From: Burkholderiales bacterium | Lineage (GTDB): Bacteria > Pseudomonadota > Gammaproteobacteria > Burkholderiales > Nitrosomonadaceae | Length of the DNA stretch: 64,000 nucleotides | Reading direction: 5' to 3' | Assembly (NCBI GenBank): GCA_024235755.1 | Contig: JACKLV010000002.1 | Location: 186,001 to 250,000 of the forward strand | Shown here: positions 1 through 7,928 of the stretch, one piece after another | Position numbering within the stretch: position 1 is the stretch's first letter | Layout of the letters: every line of letters begins with the position of its first letter | The notes under the pieces: generated by a model | Told to the model about the DNA's origin: nothing | The model's input: only the letters and a program-made list of their open reading frames with translations | The model's database searches: none | Made by a program: the position numbers and the translations under genes

Positions 1-144
1 TCAGGTTATCATGACCATCGCTTCCCTGAATTATCCGTGTCTGATATTGAACATAAAATTGCACATCTGGGTAGCTTATTGCGACGTTTTGAGAATATTC
101 GTGTTGAACAATTTTCAAAGCATATTTTTAAAATCAGTACGTAG
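1..144 (+). CDS. C-terminal fragment of an unidentified protein
   Basis: Reading frame 1 is open from the window edge to a TAG stop at 142-144, giving the last 47 residues of a protein (ending HIFKIST). The fragment is basic and predicted helical, and I recognise no family from it. It lies just upstream of, and in the same direction as, the NeuB-type synthase gene, so it is probably the preceding gene of the same surface-sugar locus (inference). No function is assigned. Confidence 0.5.
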   Translation, partial: SGYHDHRFPELSVSDIEHKIAHLGSLLRRFENIRVEQFSKHIFKIST

Positions 145-196
145 TTTTGTGCATTTTTTCAAAGTTATTAGCGTAAATTGAGTGGCGTTTATTTAT

Positions 197-1075
197 ATGA
201 AAACACCTAAAGTAGTAGCGGAAATCGGCTGTAATCATAAAGGAAGTATCGACATTGCAAAAGAAATGATAGGCGTCGCGGCAACCTTTGCAAAATGCGA
301 TTATGTCAAATTTCAGAAACGTTCAAATAAAGAGTTGCTCACACCTGAAGAGTACAATGCGCCTCATCCTAATCCGCAAAACAGTTACGGTGAGACCTAT
401 GGTGCACATCGCGAATTTCTGGAATTCGATATCGATCAACACAGACAACTCAAAGAATATTGTGAAAGTCTTAAAATAGGCTATTCAACGTCAGTCTGGG
501 ATCTGACTTCTGCCAAGCAAATAGCAAGCTTGGAACCAGGATTTATTAAAATACCATCGGCTTGTAATCTCAATTTTGCCATGCTGGAATATCTGGCATG
601 TGATTACGAAGGCGATATTCATGTTTCTCTTGGAATGACAACGCCTGCCGAAGTAGAGCAGATTGTTGCATTTATAGAAAAATTTAATAGTGCTAAACGT
701 GTCGTGTTATATGCTTGTACCTCTGGTTATCCTGTTCCCTTTAATCAGGTCTGTTTGCTTGAATTGCAAAAACTGCACACACAATATGACACGCGCGTAA
801 AAGAAATAGGTTTTTCAGGGCACCATCTTGGTATTGCTGTTGACAGCGCAGCTGTCGCTCTGGGTGCAAGCTGGATTGAAAGGCATTTCACACTGGACCG
901 AACCTGGAAAGGTACAGATCATGCCGCTTCCCTAGAGCCTGATGGCTTGCGCCGCTTAACCCGAGATGTTCGTGCAGTATCGGCAGCCTTGACATTCAAG
1001 GAATCGGATATTTTGGAAATCGAAGCGCCGCAACGAAAAAAACTCAAACGCATTTCAGGGATACACTTCGATTGA
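197..1075 (+). CDS. NeuB-family sialic/nonulosonic acid synthase, lacking the SAF domain
   Basis: This is a member of the N-acetylneuraminate synthase (NeuB) family, TIM-barrel enzymes that condense phosphoenolpyruvate with a hexose or hexosamine (or its 6-phosphate) to make nine-carbon sugars. Visible family signatures are AEIGCNHKG near the N-terminus, VKFQKR, the YACTSGYP strand, and IERHFTLDRTWKGTDH near the C-terminus. At about 292 residues it ends right after the barrel and lacks the C-terminal SAF/antifreeze-like domain of classical NeuB (about 350 residues). An upstream in-frame GTG at 182 would add five residues. I prefer the ATG at 197 because the family similarity begins there, though neither start has a strong ribosome-binding site. 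The stop overlaps the ATG of the next gene (TGATG), so the two are translationally coupled. The exact sugar product (Neu5Ac, Kdn, legionaminate) cannot be read from sequence. Confidence 0.85.
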   Translation: MKTPKVVAEIGCNHKGSIDIAKEMIGVAATFAKCDYVKFQKRSNKELLTPEEYNAPHPNPQNSYGETYGAHREFLEFDIDQHRQLKEYCESLKIGYSTSVWDLTSAKQIASLEPGFIKIPSACNLNFAMLEYLACDYEGDIHVSLGMTTPAEVEQIVAFIEKFNSAKRVVLYACTSGYPVPFNQVCLLELQKLHTQYDTRVKEIGFSGHHLGIAVDSAAVALGASWIERHFTLDRTWKGTDHAASLEPDGLRRLTRDVRAVSAALTFKESDILEIEAPQRKKLKRISGIHFD

Positions 1076-2220
1076 TGCGCTGGGTTGCTTTTATGCCGTT
1101 GAGAGCGCATTCAAAGTCGATTGTCGACAAAAATATACGCAACATTGCGGGACGTCCACTGTTTGCCTGGAGCCTTGAGCAGGCAATTGCATCGAACTGC
1201 TTTGATGAAATTTTTGTAGCGACGGATTCGCCAAGAATCAGTAATCAAGTGCGCAAGGAATTTCCTTCGATGGTCACGGTGATTGAACGATCTGCTGAAA
1301 CATGCACGGATACGGCAAGCACAGAAAGCGCCATGCTCGAATTTCAACAGAAAAACTCTTTCGACGTTATCTGTCTGATTCAGGCAACTTCACCTTTAAC
1401 GCTCGCTGCCGATTTTATTGCCGCTAAACAAATGTTTTTGGAAAAAAACATGGATTCTTTATTGACCGCGGTACGTTCTAAACGTTTTTTCTGGAAAAAA
1501 GATGGCACTCCAATCAATTATGATCCATTAAATCGCCCAAGACGCCAGGATTTTGAAGGCTATCTCATGGAAAATGGGGCTTTTTACATGACGGGCTCAA
1601 AAATCCTGGAAGACTACGGTAATCGCCTGGGCGGTCATATAGGCATTTATGAAATGGCGCCTGAGACTGCGATAGAGATAGATGATGACATAGACTGGGG
1701 GATTGTAGAGCAACTATTATTGCGACGGAAAAGATCAAATATCCGAATAGATGTCGCGGAGCTAAAAGCGCTGGTGCTGGACGTGGATGGAACATTGACT
1801 GATGGTGGTATGTATTATGGCCCAGATGGAGAAGCGCTTAAAAAATTTCAGACACGGGATGCTCATGGTATGCAGCGGTTGCAAGAGCACGGTATTAAAC
1901 TGTGCGTGATCAGTGCTGAAGACAGTCCAGCAGTCGCGGCAAGGATGAAAAAACTTCGTATTGAAGCGTATTATCCGGGCATTAAAGATAAGTACAAATT
2001 TTTGATAAATCAGGCAGAGCGCTGGCAAATTCCCTTGGTGAACATTGGGTATATGGGTGACGATCTCTGTGATTTGGAATGCCTGAAAAATGCCGGATTC
2101 TCATTTTGCCCAGCCGATTCAGTTCCTGAAATTTTGTATCAAGCTCATTATGTGTGCACGCATCCTGGAGGAAATGGCGCTGTTCGCGAAGTGTGTGACT
2201 TAATACACGGGCAAATTTAA
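1075..2220 (+). CDS. Fused CMP-nonulosonate synthetase and KdsC-type HAD phosphatase
   Basis: Residues 1 to about 225 form a NeuA/KdsB-type cytidylyltransferase, with DKNIRNIAGRPL near the N-terminus and an LIQATSPL strand. It would activate a nonulosonic acid with CTP. From about residue 228 onward there is a KdsC-like HAD phosphatase: DVDGTLTD at about 236-243 carries the nucleophile and acid/base aspartates, then RDAHG, and a GDDLCDLE loop for metal binding. The fusion therefore offers both the phosphatase step on a nonulosonate 9-phosphate and the CMP activation step, which with the upstream NeuB homologue makes a compact two-gene pathway. The 382-residue length fits the two-domain form. 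Translation starts at the ATG overlapping the upstream stop. A convergent gene follows 54 bp after the stop. Confidence 0.85.
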   Translation: MRWVAFMPLRAHSKSIVDKNIRNIAGRPLFAWSLEQAIASNCFDEIFVATDSPRISNQVRKEFPSMVTVIERSAETCTDTASTESAMLEFQQKNSFDVICLIQATSPLTLAADFIAAKQMFLEKNMDSLLTAVRSKRFFWKKDGTPINYDPLNRPRRQDFEGYLMENGAFYMTGSKILEDYGNRLGGHIGIYEMAPETAIEIDDDIDWGIVEQLLLRRKRSNIRIDVAELKALVLDVDGTLTDGGMYYGPDGEALKKFQTRDAHGMQRLQEHGIKLCVISAEDSPAVAARMKKLRIEAYYPGIKDKYKFLINQAERWQIPLVNIGYMGDDLCDLECLKNAGFSFCPADSVPEILYQAHYVCTHPGGNGAVREVCDLIHGQI

Positions 2221-2274
2221 AGACATTTTTTCGATGATATATTTCCAAATTATTAATTTATTTCAAATAGCGCA

Positions 2275-3000
2275 TTAAGTAGTAACTTGAAGGGGTTTGC
2301 CTTGTAACAAAAAAATTGTCGGTATCTTGTTAATATCCGGTAATTCCTGTTTCCATTCTTTTACCGTTTTTGTGTCAATTATTTCGTTGGTGGCGGTCAG
2401 ACATGCTGCAATGCATAAGTCGGTATCATCTCGACAGATTTGTATAATGAGTTCGAGTAATTTTTGATTTCGATACGGTGTTTCAATAAAAATCTGTGTC
2501 TGATCATGTTTGCCGGATATTTTTTCCAGTGCAGTGATCGCCTGCGTCCGTGCAGAATTGTCGATTGGCAGGTATCCATGGAAGCAGAATCGCTGTCCGT
2601 TCAGTCCCGATGCCATTAATGCTAATAGGATTGATGAGGGACCTGTGAAAGGGATAATTCTGATCTGTTTGTTGTGTGCCAACCGAACCAGGTTACTGCC
2701 TGGATCAGCAATAGCCGGACAGCCGGCTTCGGACAACAAGCCTACATCATGGCCGGCCAGCAAGGGCTGCAACAGGGTTTCCAGTTCGTTTGCGGGTGTG
2801 TGTTCGTTGAGAATTTCCATGTGAATATCCTGTATTGGAGATTTGCATTCAATCTGCTTCAAAAATCGTCGGGCGGTTTTGGGGTGTTCGACGATAAAAA
2901 ACTGAAGCTTCTGTACCGATTGCCTGACAGCTACAGGTATGATCCAGTCCAGATCGCATTGACTCAGAGGTGTTGGAATAAGAAACAGCTTGCCTGTCAT
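2275..3000 (-). CDS. Tetrapyrrole-methylase family SAM-dependent methyltransferase (RsmI-related)
   Basis: This 241-residue protein belongs to the family of RsmI, which methylates the ribose of 16S rRNA C1402. The N-terminal strand KLFLIPTPL and the glycine/proline motif LLSEAGCPAIADPG at about 88-101, followed by PFTGPSSILLALMASGL, are characteristic of the SAM-binding site of these class III methyltransferases. The protein is shorter than RsmI (about 280-290 residues), lacks its C-terminal extension and diverges at the N-terminus. It is more likely the RsmI paralogue common in betaproteobacteria, whose substrate is not established. It is transcribed away from efp. Confidence 0.8.
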   Translation of the reverse strand: MTGKLFLIPTPLSQCDLDWIIPVAVRQSVQKLQFFIVEHPKTARRFLKQIECKSPIQDIHMEILNEHTPANELETLLQPLLAGHDVGLLSEAGCPAIADPGSNLVRLAHNKQIRIIPFTGPSSILLALMASGLNGQRFCFHGYLPIDNSARTQAITALEKISGKHDQTQIFIETPYRNQKLLELIIQICRDDTDLCIAACLTATNEIIDTKTVKEWKQELPDINKIPTIFLLQGKPLQVTT

Positions 3001-3187
3001 AATGCTTATTTTCGAGAATTGACGGGTTACAGGTGAATCTTTTGTATTAATATTGAAGCTGAGTTTAGAAAGGCTAGCCCAGAAAGTAAAGCGTCTAGCA
3101 CTGGCGAGAGGTGTTTCTTAACACAGGCAACAAGTCAGCTCGACTCAATTGATAGCAATTTTTGAATGTATTGTTGCCGCGCGGCGT

Positions 3188-3193
3188 TATAAT
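3188..3193 (+). promoter_or_regulatory. Probable -10 element of the efp promoter
   Basis: A perfect TATAAT lies 45 bp before the efp start codon. No good -35 is seen at 17 bp. TTGAAT at 3162-3167 is 20 bp upstream, so the -35 assignment is open. Confidence 0.45.
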
Positions 3194-3238
3194 ACGCCTC
3201 TCAAATTTTCTGATTGTTTTCTCTATTATATATTTGTT

Positions 3239-3799
3239 ATGAAAATTTCTGCATTTGAAGTTCGTGTCGGCAATCTGGTTGAATATCAAAACAAGCTCTG
3301 GAAAGTCTACAAAAAAAATCATGTTAAACCCGGTAAAGGTGGTGCATTTGTACAACTGGAAATGAAAGCCGTAATTGACGGTACTAAACTCAACGAACGA
3401 TTCCGTTCCGAAGACAAAGTGGAAAAAGCGCATGTTGAACCGCGCCAGATGCAATATCTGTACGCTGAGGGCGATAGTTATGTTTTTATGGATAATGAAT
3501 CATTCGAGCAACTGACTGTTCCGATTGAAGAACTTGAAGAGCAGGCGCCTTATTTGTTGCCTAATACCGATGTTCAAATTAATTTTTATAATGATAGTCC
3601 GATCGGCCTTGAGCTGCCAACCAGCGTTGTACTTGAAGTAACCGAAACAGAGGTCATGATGAAGGGACAGACCGCAGCTAGCGGCGGCAAACCGGCTGTG
3701 CTGGAAACTGGACTTAAAGTGACGGTACCGCAGTTTGTCAATGTGGGCGACAAGATAAAGGTTAATACCGATACGGGAGAATATGTCGAGCGGGTGTGA
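3239..3799 (+). CDS. efp: Translation elongation factor P
   Basis: EF-P binds between the ribosomal P and E sites and relieves stalling at proline runs. The 186-residue protein has the three beta-barrel domains: an N-terminal KOW-like domain with the modification loop VKPGKGGAF, a central domain about residues 65-125, and a C-terminal domain ending TDTGEYVERV. The loop tip carries Lys33, the residue that becomes beta-lysylated in enterobacteria. Many betaproteobacteria instead have Arg there for rhamnosylation by EarP. No epmA, epmB or earP lies in the window. The ATG at 3239 gives the usual length. An upstream in-frame extension back to 3149 is possible but has no homology expectation. The gene appears monocistronic, convergent with the PEP-CTERM genes. 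Confidence 0.97.
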   Translation: MKISAFEVRVGNLVEYQNKLWKVYKKNHVKPGKGGAFVQLEMKAVIDGTKLNERFRSEDKVEKAHVEPRQMQYLYAEGDSYVFMDNESFEQLTVPIEELEEQAPYLLPNTDVQINFYNDSPIGLELPTSVVLEVTETEVMMKGQTAASGGKPAVLETGLKVTVPQFVNVGDKIKVNTDTGEYVERV

Positions 3800-4065
3800 A
3801 ATCTTGCTAACTCAATGCGTTGCCTAAAGCAGTCGGCAAATTTTCGATCGGAGTCCCTATGTTTCCATTTTGGCAATGATTGACTAGTGTTCAAACATCG
3901 CAAATTTTTGTTTTTTTTTGCCCTCGGCCGTTTCTCAGTAAAAATAAGCAGAATGGCCAAGAGCAAAAAGATCACTAAATCTGGTTAAAACCGTCTTGCG
4001 GCATTTCAAACCAGGTTGACTATCAAGAATATAAAACAAGTATTCGCAGTTTTCTGTGAATTTCT

Positions 4066-4659
4066 TTAGGCATAAGCAGATTGATCGGCAGACTTTTGCT
4101 GTCTCCGTACTGCAAAACCAATTAAAGCCAGACCAGCCAACAGCATCATGTAAAATTCCGGTTCCGGTACAGGCGAGATACTGATGTTTCCAGAATATGC
4201 GCCACTTGAATGACCGGTTCTCAGGTCACCGCTGACGACAATGTCATAATCATGGTTACTTGTTAAGTCAGGAAAACTTGCAAACCCTGCAAATTTTCCA
4301 TTAACTAAAGTGCCTGGAGCGACAAGTTGAGGATTGGTATTGTCAGTGACATCCCATAATCCGAATGAATCGAAAATGACTTCGAATCCTGGTATGTTTA
4401 AACCGAAACCGCTAACTCCAAATCCACTAATAATACTCATACCGCCGCTTCCGGACATCAAAGCGTCGGTTGTAAATGTGAAATGATCTGTAAACGATCC
4501 AGTAACTGAATTGTTGCCAAAATTGGCGTTATAACTAGTCGTATTTAAAACAAAATCTGAATCAATTGAACCGGATGTGAGCGCTTTTGCAGGATTTCCG
4601 CTAAACCCTAGCCAAGTTACAATGGTAACAGTCCCGACTATGTTAATAAAATTTTTCAT
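4066..4659 (-). CDS. PEP-CTERM exosortase-substrate protein
   Basis: This 197-residue secreted protein has an N-terminal signal peptide (about residues 1-26) and a low-cysteine, Ser/Gly/Thr/Asn-rich middle section. Its C-terminus is the classic PEP-CTERM tripartite signal: VPEPE, then a hydrophobic segment (FYMMLLAGLALIGFAV), then a basic RR cluster. Such proteins are sorted by an exosortase (EpsH/XrtA) and are linked to exopolysaccharide production. The middle part resembles no named domain that I recognise. Upstream on its strand a GGAGGATAGC stretch gives a good ribosome-binding site. No exosortase is in the window. A second PEP-CTERM gene lies 164 bp upstream in the same orientation. Confidence 0.85.
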   Translation of the reverse strand: MKNFINIVGTVTIVTWLGFSGNPAKALTSGSIDSDFVLNTTSYNANFGNNSVTGSFTDHFTFTTDALMSGSGGMSIISGFGVSGFGLNIPGFEVIFDSFGLWDVTDNTNPQLVAPGTLVNGKFAGFASFPDLTSNHDYDIVVSGDLRTGHSSGAYSGNISISPVPEPEFYMMLLAGLALIGFAVRRQQKSADQSAYA

Positions 4660-4823
4660 TTGCTATCCTCCATTTGTCTAAAAAATACAATTTTGATCAA
4701 CAGTTTTTTTGCAATGTCTAAGGTTGCTCTAAACTGTGTACAGTAACACCAATAAAAAAACTCATATCTAAAACATTAAGCTATTAACCTTGCCGAAAGT
4801 GACTTGAGATGTAACAGGGTCGC

Positions 4824-5195
4824 CTAAAAATAATATGTTCTGCGTCGATTGGCGGCTAGACCTACCAGGCAGAGACCGATAAGAAGCATTGCGTATGCCT
4901 CTGGCTCAGGTACTGTCGGGATAGCCTGGTCGATAGCTTGATATTCGGTCAAAATAATCCGATTGAATAACTCGGAAGTAATTGCATGATCAATTGAAAA
5001 CTCAGTTAATATTCCGGTATTAATAGCAATCGAATTAATATCTTCGCTTGGCTCATGACCAACATTATCCACTATTGCAATCTCTGTAAGATATTGATCC
5101 AAGTCCATCAATTGAACATTTGCATGTGTTTGGCCTAAGAAAATTACCAAAGGCAGTATGGTGATCGTCACAAAAGTTTTTTTTAAGCTATTCAT
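4824..5195 (-). CDS. Small PEP-CTERM exosortase-substrate protein
   Basis: This 123-residue protein has a signal peptide (residues about 1-25, cleavage near THA-NV), a short acidic, Ile/Thr-rich mature region of roughly 65 residues, and a C-terminal PEP-CTERM signal with VPEPEAYAMLLIG followed by the rest of the membrane segment and an RRR cluster. Its sorting signal is closely similar to that of the downstream PEP-CTERM gene, but the mature parts are unlike. The mature region is unusually small for the class. A structural or matrix role outside the membrane is likely by family. The specific function is unknown. Confidence 0.75.
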   Translation of the reverse strand: MNSLKKTFVTITILPLVIFLGQTHANVQLMDLDQYLTEIAIVDNVGHEPSEDINSIAINTGILTEFSIDHAITSELFNRIILTEYQAIDQAIPTVPEPEAYAMLLIGLCLVGLAANRRRTYYF

Positions 5196-5831
5196 ATTGT
5201 CTACAAATCTCCCTAACTAAAAAGTCAAAAGATCGCTGATCTAAATACGATATGAAAATCTTAACTCAACAATTTCATATTAGAACGCTCAGTAATGTAT
5301 CAACTTAAAAATTGAAGCCCTGTTGCAAAATTTAATGCACTGTTACCGGCGGCCGCGCAAAAAAACATTTTCCACGGACCTTTTGACGCAGGGACTCAGC
5401 TTTTAAGCTGCACCTCGTCATGCAATCGTTTCTCCATTAAAGTTAATGGAATATTTTGTTGATTCTGTTTTTGTGAATGAAACTTAACAGGCGTGAGGCT
5501 TTATGGAATAACAAGTTGTTATTTTTAAAGCTTTATTATTGAATGTTAGTATGGTTATGTATTTTACTTTAGCCTTTCCCGAGAATCATATATTGTCTTA
5601 AGCAGATTGTAAAATTAAATTTTTATGACATGTTGTACAAAAGTTACATCAGGGATCGCCTGCGCAGGAAGAGGTGATTGATTTGGTTAGAATATTTGCA
5701 ATGAATTTTTTAACAACTTGTTGAGTATAAAGTAGAAAGTGTGGTGTACGATTTTCTTACAACAAATGCTAAGATTTTTTCGAGGCTTTGTTCGAAAACA
5801 TATTTCTACTGCCTGCCAGGCAGCTTGCTCG
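5196..5831. other. 636-bp gene-free gap with inverted 11-bp motif copies
   Basis: No convincing gene is seen. The gap holds an AT-rich 17-bp palindrome at 5507-5523 (8-bp arms around one base) whose core AACAAGTTGTT recurs in opposite orientation at 5712-5722. A short CAGCTT/AAGCTG hairpin lies at 5397-5410. A TGTTGCAAAA stretch near 5322 resembles insertion-sequence ends, but no transposase or matching second end is present. Confidence 0.4.
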
Positions 5832-6215
5832 TTAATGCAATATGCGCGGTACCGTCAAAATAAATTCGGGGATAGATACGTCAAAATGGACGCCGTCTTC
5901 AGCGGCCATTTGATAACTACCTTTCATCGAACCGACGGCGGTGGATATAACGGTGCCACTGGTATATTCAAAGGTGTCACCCGGTTTGAGCAGAGGCTGT
6001 TCACCAACAACACCCAGACCACGGACTTCATGCACAGTGCCGTCGCCATTGGTGATCACCCAGTGACGGCTGATCAGCTGTGAAGCGACTGTGCCTTTAT
6101 TGGCGATGGTGATGGTGTAGGCAAAAACATGTTGATCAGACTCTTCGTCCGATTGATCCGGCAGATACGTTGTGCGAACACTAACGTTGATTGCATATTT
6201 TTTTTCTTCTGACAT
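5832..6215 (-). CDS. apaG: ApaG (CO2+/Mg2+ efflux-associated, Fn3-like protein)
   Basis: This 127-residue protein is of the ApaG family, a single beta-sandwich (fibronectin III-like) domain. Visible family features are the N-terminal INVSVRTTYL strand, the AYTITIANKG strand, SRHWVITNGDG and a C-terminal SMKGSYQM strand. In enterobacteria apaG mutants show altered cobalt/magnesium resistance, but the biochemical role is not settled. I start at the ATG whose complement is 6213-6215, giving the typical length. An upstream extension to 6386 would overlap rpe and is unlikely. It is divergent from rpe, as in many betaproteobacteria. Confidence 0.93.
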   Translation of the reverse strand: MSEEKKYAINVSVRTTYLPDQSDEESDQHVFAYTITIANKGTVASQLISRHWVITNGDGTVHEVRGLGVVGEQPLLKPGDTFEYTSGTVISTAVGSMKGSYQMAAEDGVHFDVSIPEFILTVPRILH

Positions 6216-6311
6216 AACACACCCATTGCACACTATTTTATTGATTGTATCAAGTGCAAAATGTGGCGAATCTGAAAACCTTTCACTTCTCATTAACGCG
6301 GCGAGACCATT

Positions 6312-6329
6312 TGCGGTTAAAATACCGCA
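6312..6329 (+). other. Hairpin in the rpe leader
   Basis: A perfect 6-bp stem (TGCGGT/ACCGCA) with a six-base AT loop is followed by a T-rich run and then the rpe ribosome-binding site (AGAGG, 6341-6345). It lies 23 bp before the start codon. It could be a small attenuator or simply a promoter-region palindrome. There is no further support. Confidence 0.25.
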
Positions 6330-6352
6330 TTTGATTTTTGAGAGGTTATTGT

Positions 6353-7030
6353 ATGTATCGTATAGCACCCAGTATTCTATCAGCAAACTTCGCCAAACTC
6401 GGTCAGGAAATTACCGATGTTATTGATTCCGGTGCTGATATTATTCATTTTGATGTCATGGATAATCATTACGTACCGAATCTGACCATCGGTCCGCTGG
6501 TTTGCGAGGCTATCAGGCCGTTGACTGATGCGATGATTGATGTGCACTTGATGGTTGAGCCGGTGGATCGGATTGTGCCTGATTTTGCCAAGGCCGGCGC
6601 CAATATTATTTCTTTTCATCCTGAAGCATCCGCGCATATCGACCGCACAGTCAGTCTGATTAAAGATCAGGGTTGTCTTGCAGGACTCGTATTTAATCCG
6701 GCAACTCCCTTGCATTATCTTGATCATGTGCTGGATAAACTCGATTTGGTATTGATTATGTCGGTTAATCCGGGGTTTGGCGGACAGAAATTCATTCCGG
6801 AAGCGTTGAATAAGCTCAAAGCGGTGCGACAACGCATTGATGAAAGCGGCAGAGAAATCATGCTGGAAATCGATGGTGGCGTCAAAACCGATAATATTGC
6901 GGAAATTGCCCGCGCAGGGGCGGATACGTTTGTTGCGGGTTCTGCGATTTTTCACGCGGGACAGGACAGTGATCCGCACCGGTATGACACCATAGTATCG
7001 GCTTTACGTACAGAACTGGACAAAGTATAA
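6353..7030 (+). CDS. rpe: Ribulose-phosphate 3-epimerase
   Basis: The enzyme interconverts ribulose 5-phosphate and xylulose 5-phosphate in the pentose phosphate pathway and, in autotrophs, the Calvin cycle. The 225-residue TIM barrel shows all family signatures: APSILSANF at the start, HFDVMD at 32-37 with the metal ligand His32 and catalytic Asp34, the phosphate-loop strand VNPGFGGQ at 138-145, and IDGGV at 173-177 with the second catalytic Asp174. The ATG at 6353 follows an AGAGG ribosome-binding site. It heads the rpe-gph-trpE run. Confidence 0.97.
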   Translation: MYRIAPSILSANFAKLGQEITDVIDSGADIIHFDVMDNHYVPNLTIGPLVCEAIRPLTDAMIDVHLMVEPVDRIVPDFAKAGANIISFHPEASAHIDRTVSLIKDQGCLAGLVFNPATPLHYLDHVLDKLDLVLIMSVNPGFGGQKFIPEALNKLKAVRQRIDESGREIMLEIDGGVKTDNIAEIARAGADTFVAGSAIFHAGQDSDPHRYDTIVSALRTELDKV

Positions 7031-7078
7031 GGCAGACATTAATAAAAACAATAATCAGCGGGTGTTTTTGCCATAAAT

Positions 7079-7810
7079 ATGAATAAACAACTTTTTTCCT
7101 ATGCAAAGAGTACAGTCGATAAATTGAATTTTCCATTGCCTGTCAAAGTCGTGATGATTGATTTGGACGGAACCCTGCTTGATACGGCTGAGGATTTGGC
7201 GCTGGCGGCTAATCTGATGCTGAATGAACTTGGCAGACCGGAACATTCAGTCACAACGATCAAGTCTTATATCGGTAAAGGTATACAAAGACTGGTTAAG
7301 CGTGCGTTAACCGGTGATTTGAATGGTGAGCCAGAACCGCAGTTACTTGAGACGGCGCTACCAATTTACAAAAAACATTATGCTGAAAACGTGCATGTGC
7401 ATACCAAACCTTTTCCTGGTGTGAGAGAAGGTGTCGAGCTTTTGCGGCAAGCCGGGTTTCACTTGGCCTGTATAACCAATAAGTCGGAGAGCTTTACGTT
7501 ACCATTGCTGCAAGCCTCAGGGTTTCAGGATTATTTTGAAATCGTTTTATCCGGCGATAGTCTGCCGAAAAGAAAACCCGATCCAATGCCGTTGACGCAT
7601 ATCTGCGCACACTTTAATGTGCAACCGCATGAAGCGGTATTATTGGGTGACTCACTCAATGATGCAACTGCGGCACGTGCTGCAGGTTGTCATGTTTTCT
7701 GCGTTCCTTACGGTTACAACGAGGGACGCGATGTACGTGAACTGGATTGCGATGCAATCGTGCCGTCGCTGGTTGAGGCGTCGCAGCTGATCGTCAAGGC
7801 TGCATCGTAG
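7079..7810 (+). CDS. gph: Phosphoglycolate phosphatase
   Basis: This HAD-family hydrolase of 243 residues dephosphorylates 2-phosphoglycolate, a by-product of RuBisCO oxygenation and of DNA repair. Motif I DLDGTLLD at about 28-35 supplies the nucleophile and acid/base aspartates. Motif II is ITNKS, and motif III/IV are KRKPDPMPL and LLGDSLNDATAA. The cap domain sits between motifs I and II. The position between rpe and trpE is the conserved proteobacterial order. In a Calvin-cycle organism it would also serve photorespiratory salvage (inference). Confidence 0.95.
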   Translation: MNKQLFSYAKSTVDKLNFPLPVKVVMIDLDGTLLDTAEDLALAANLMLNELGRPEHSVTTIKSYIGKGIQRLVKRALTGDLNGEPEPQLLETALPIYKKHYAENVHVHTKPFPGVREGVELLRQAGFHLACITNKSESFTLPLLQASGFQDYFEIVLSGDSLPKRKPDPMPLTHICAHFNVQPHEAVLLGDSLNDATAARAAGCHVFCVPYGYNEGRDVRELDCDAIVPSLVEASQLIVKAAS

Positions 7811-7928
7811 CCATAATATAACTAGCTATTACTAGTGCCTTTAGCGGTGTTATCGAAGTGCAATGCGTGATAATTCATTATGCGTCCCAGTTTAGATAAT
7901 GCAAATTTTTTATGCAAAGAGCTGTTGA

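Noticed and set aside
3586..3975. 129-codon frame antisense to efp
   Set aside because: It mirrors the coding strand of a well-supported gene, and its N- and C-termini have no motif.
5318..5345. Sequence near the PEP-CTERM genes resembling an IS6-type terminal repeat (CTGTTGCAAA)
   Set aside because: There is no transposase frame, no second inverted end and no target duplication; ten bases of likeness is too little.
7811..7928. Tryptophan attenuator or leader peptide before trpE
   Set aside because: No short frame with tandem Trp codons and no alternative hairpins with a T run could be found by eye.
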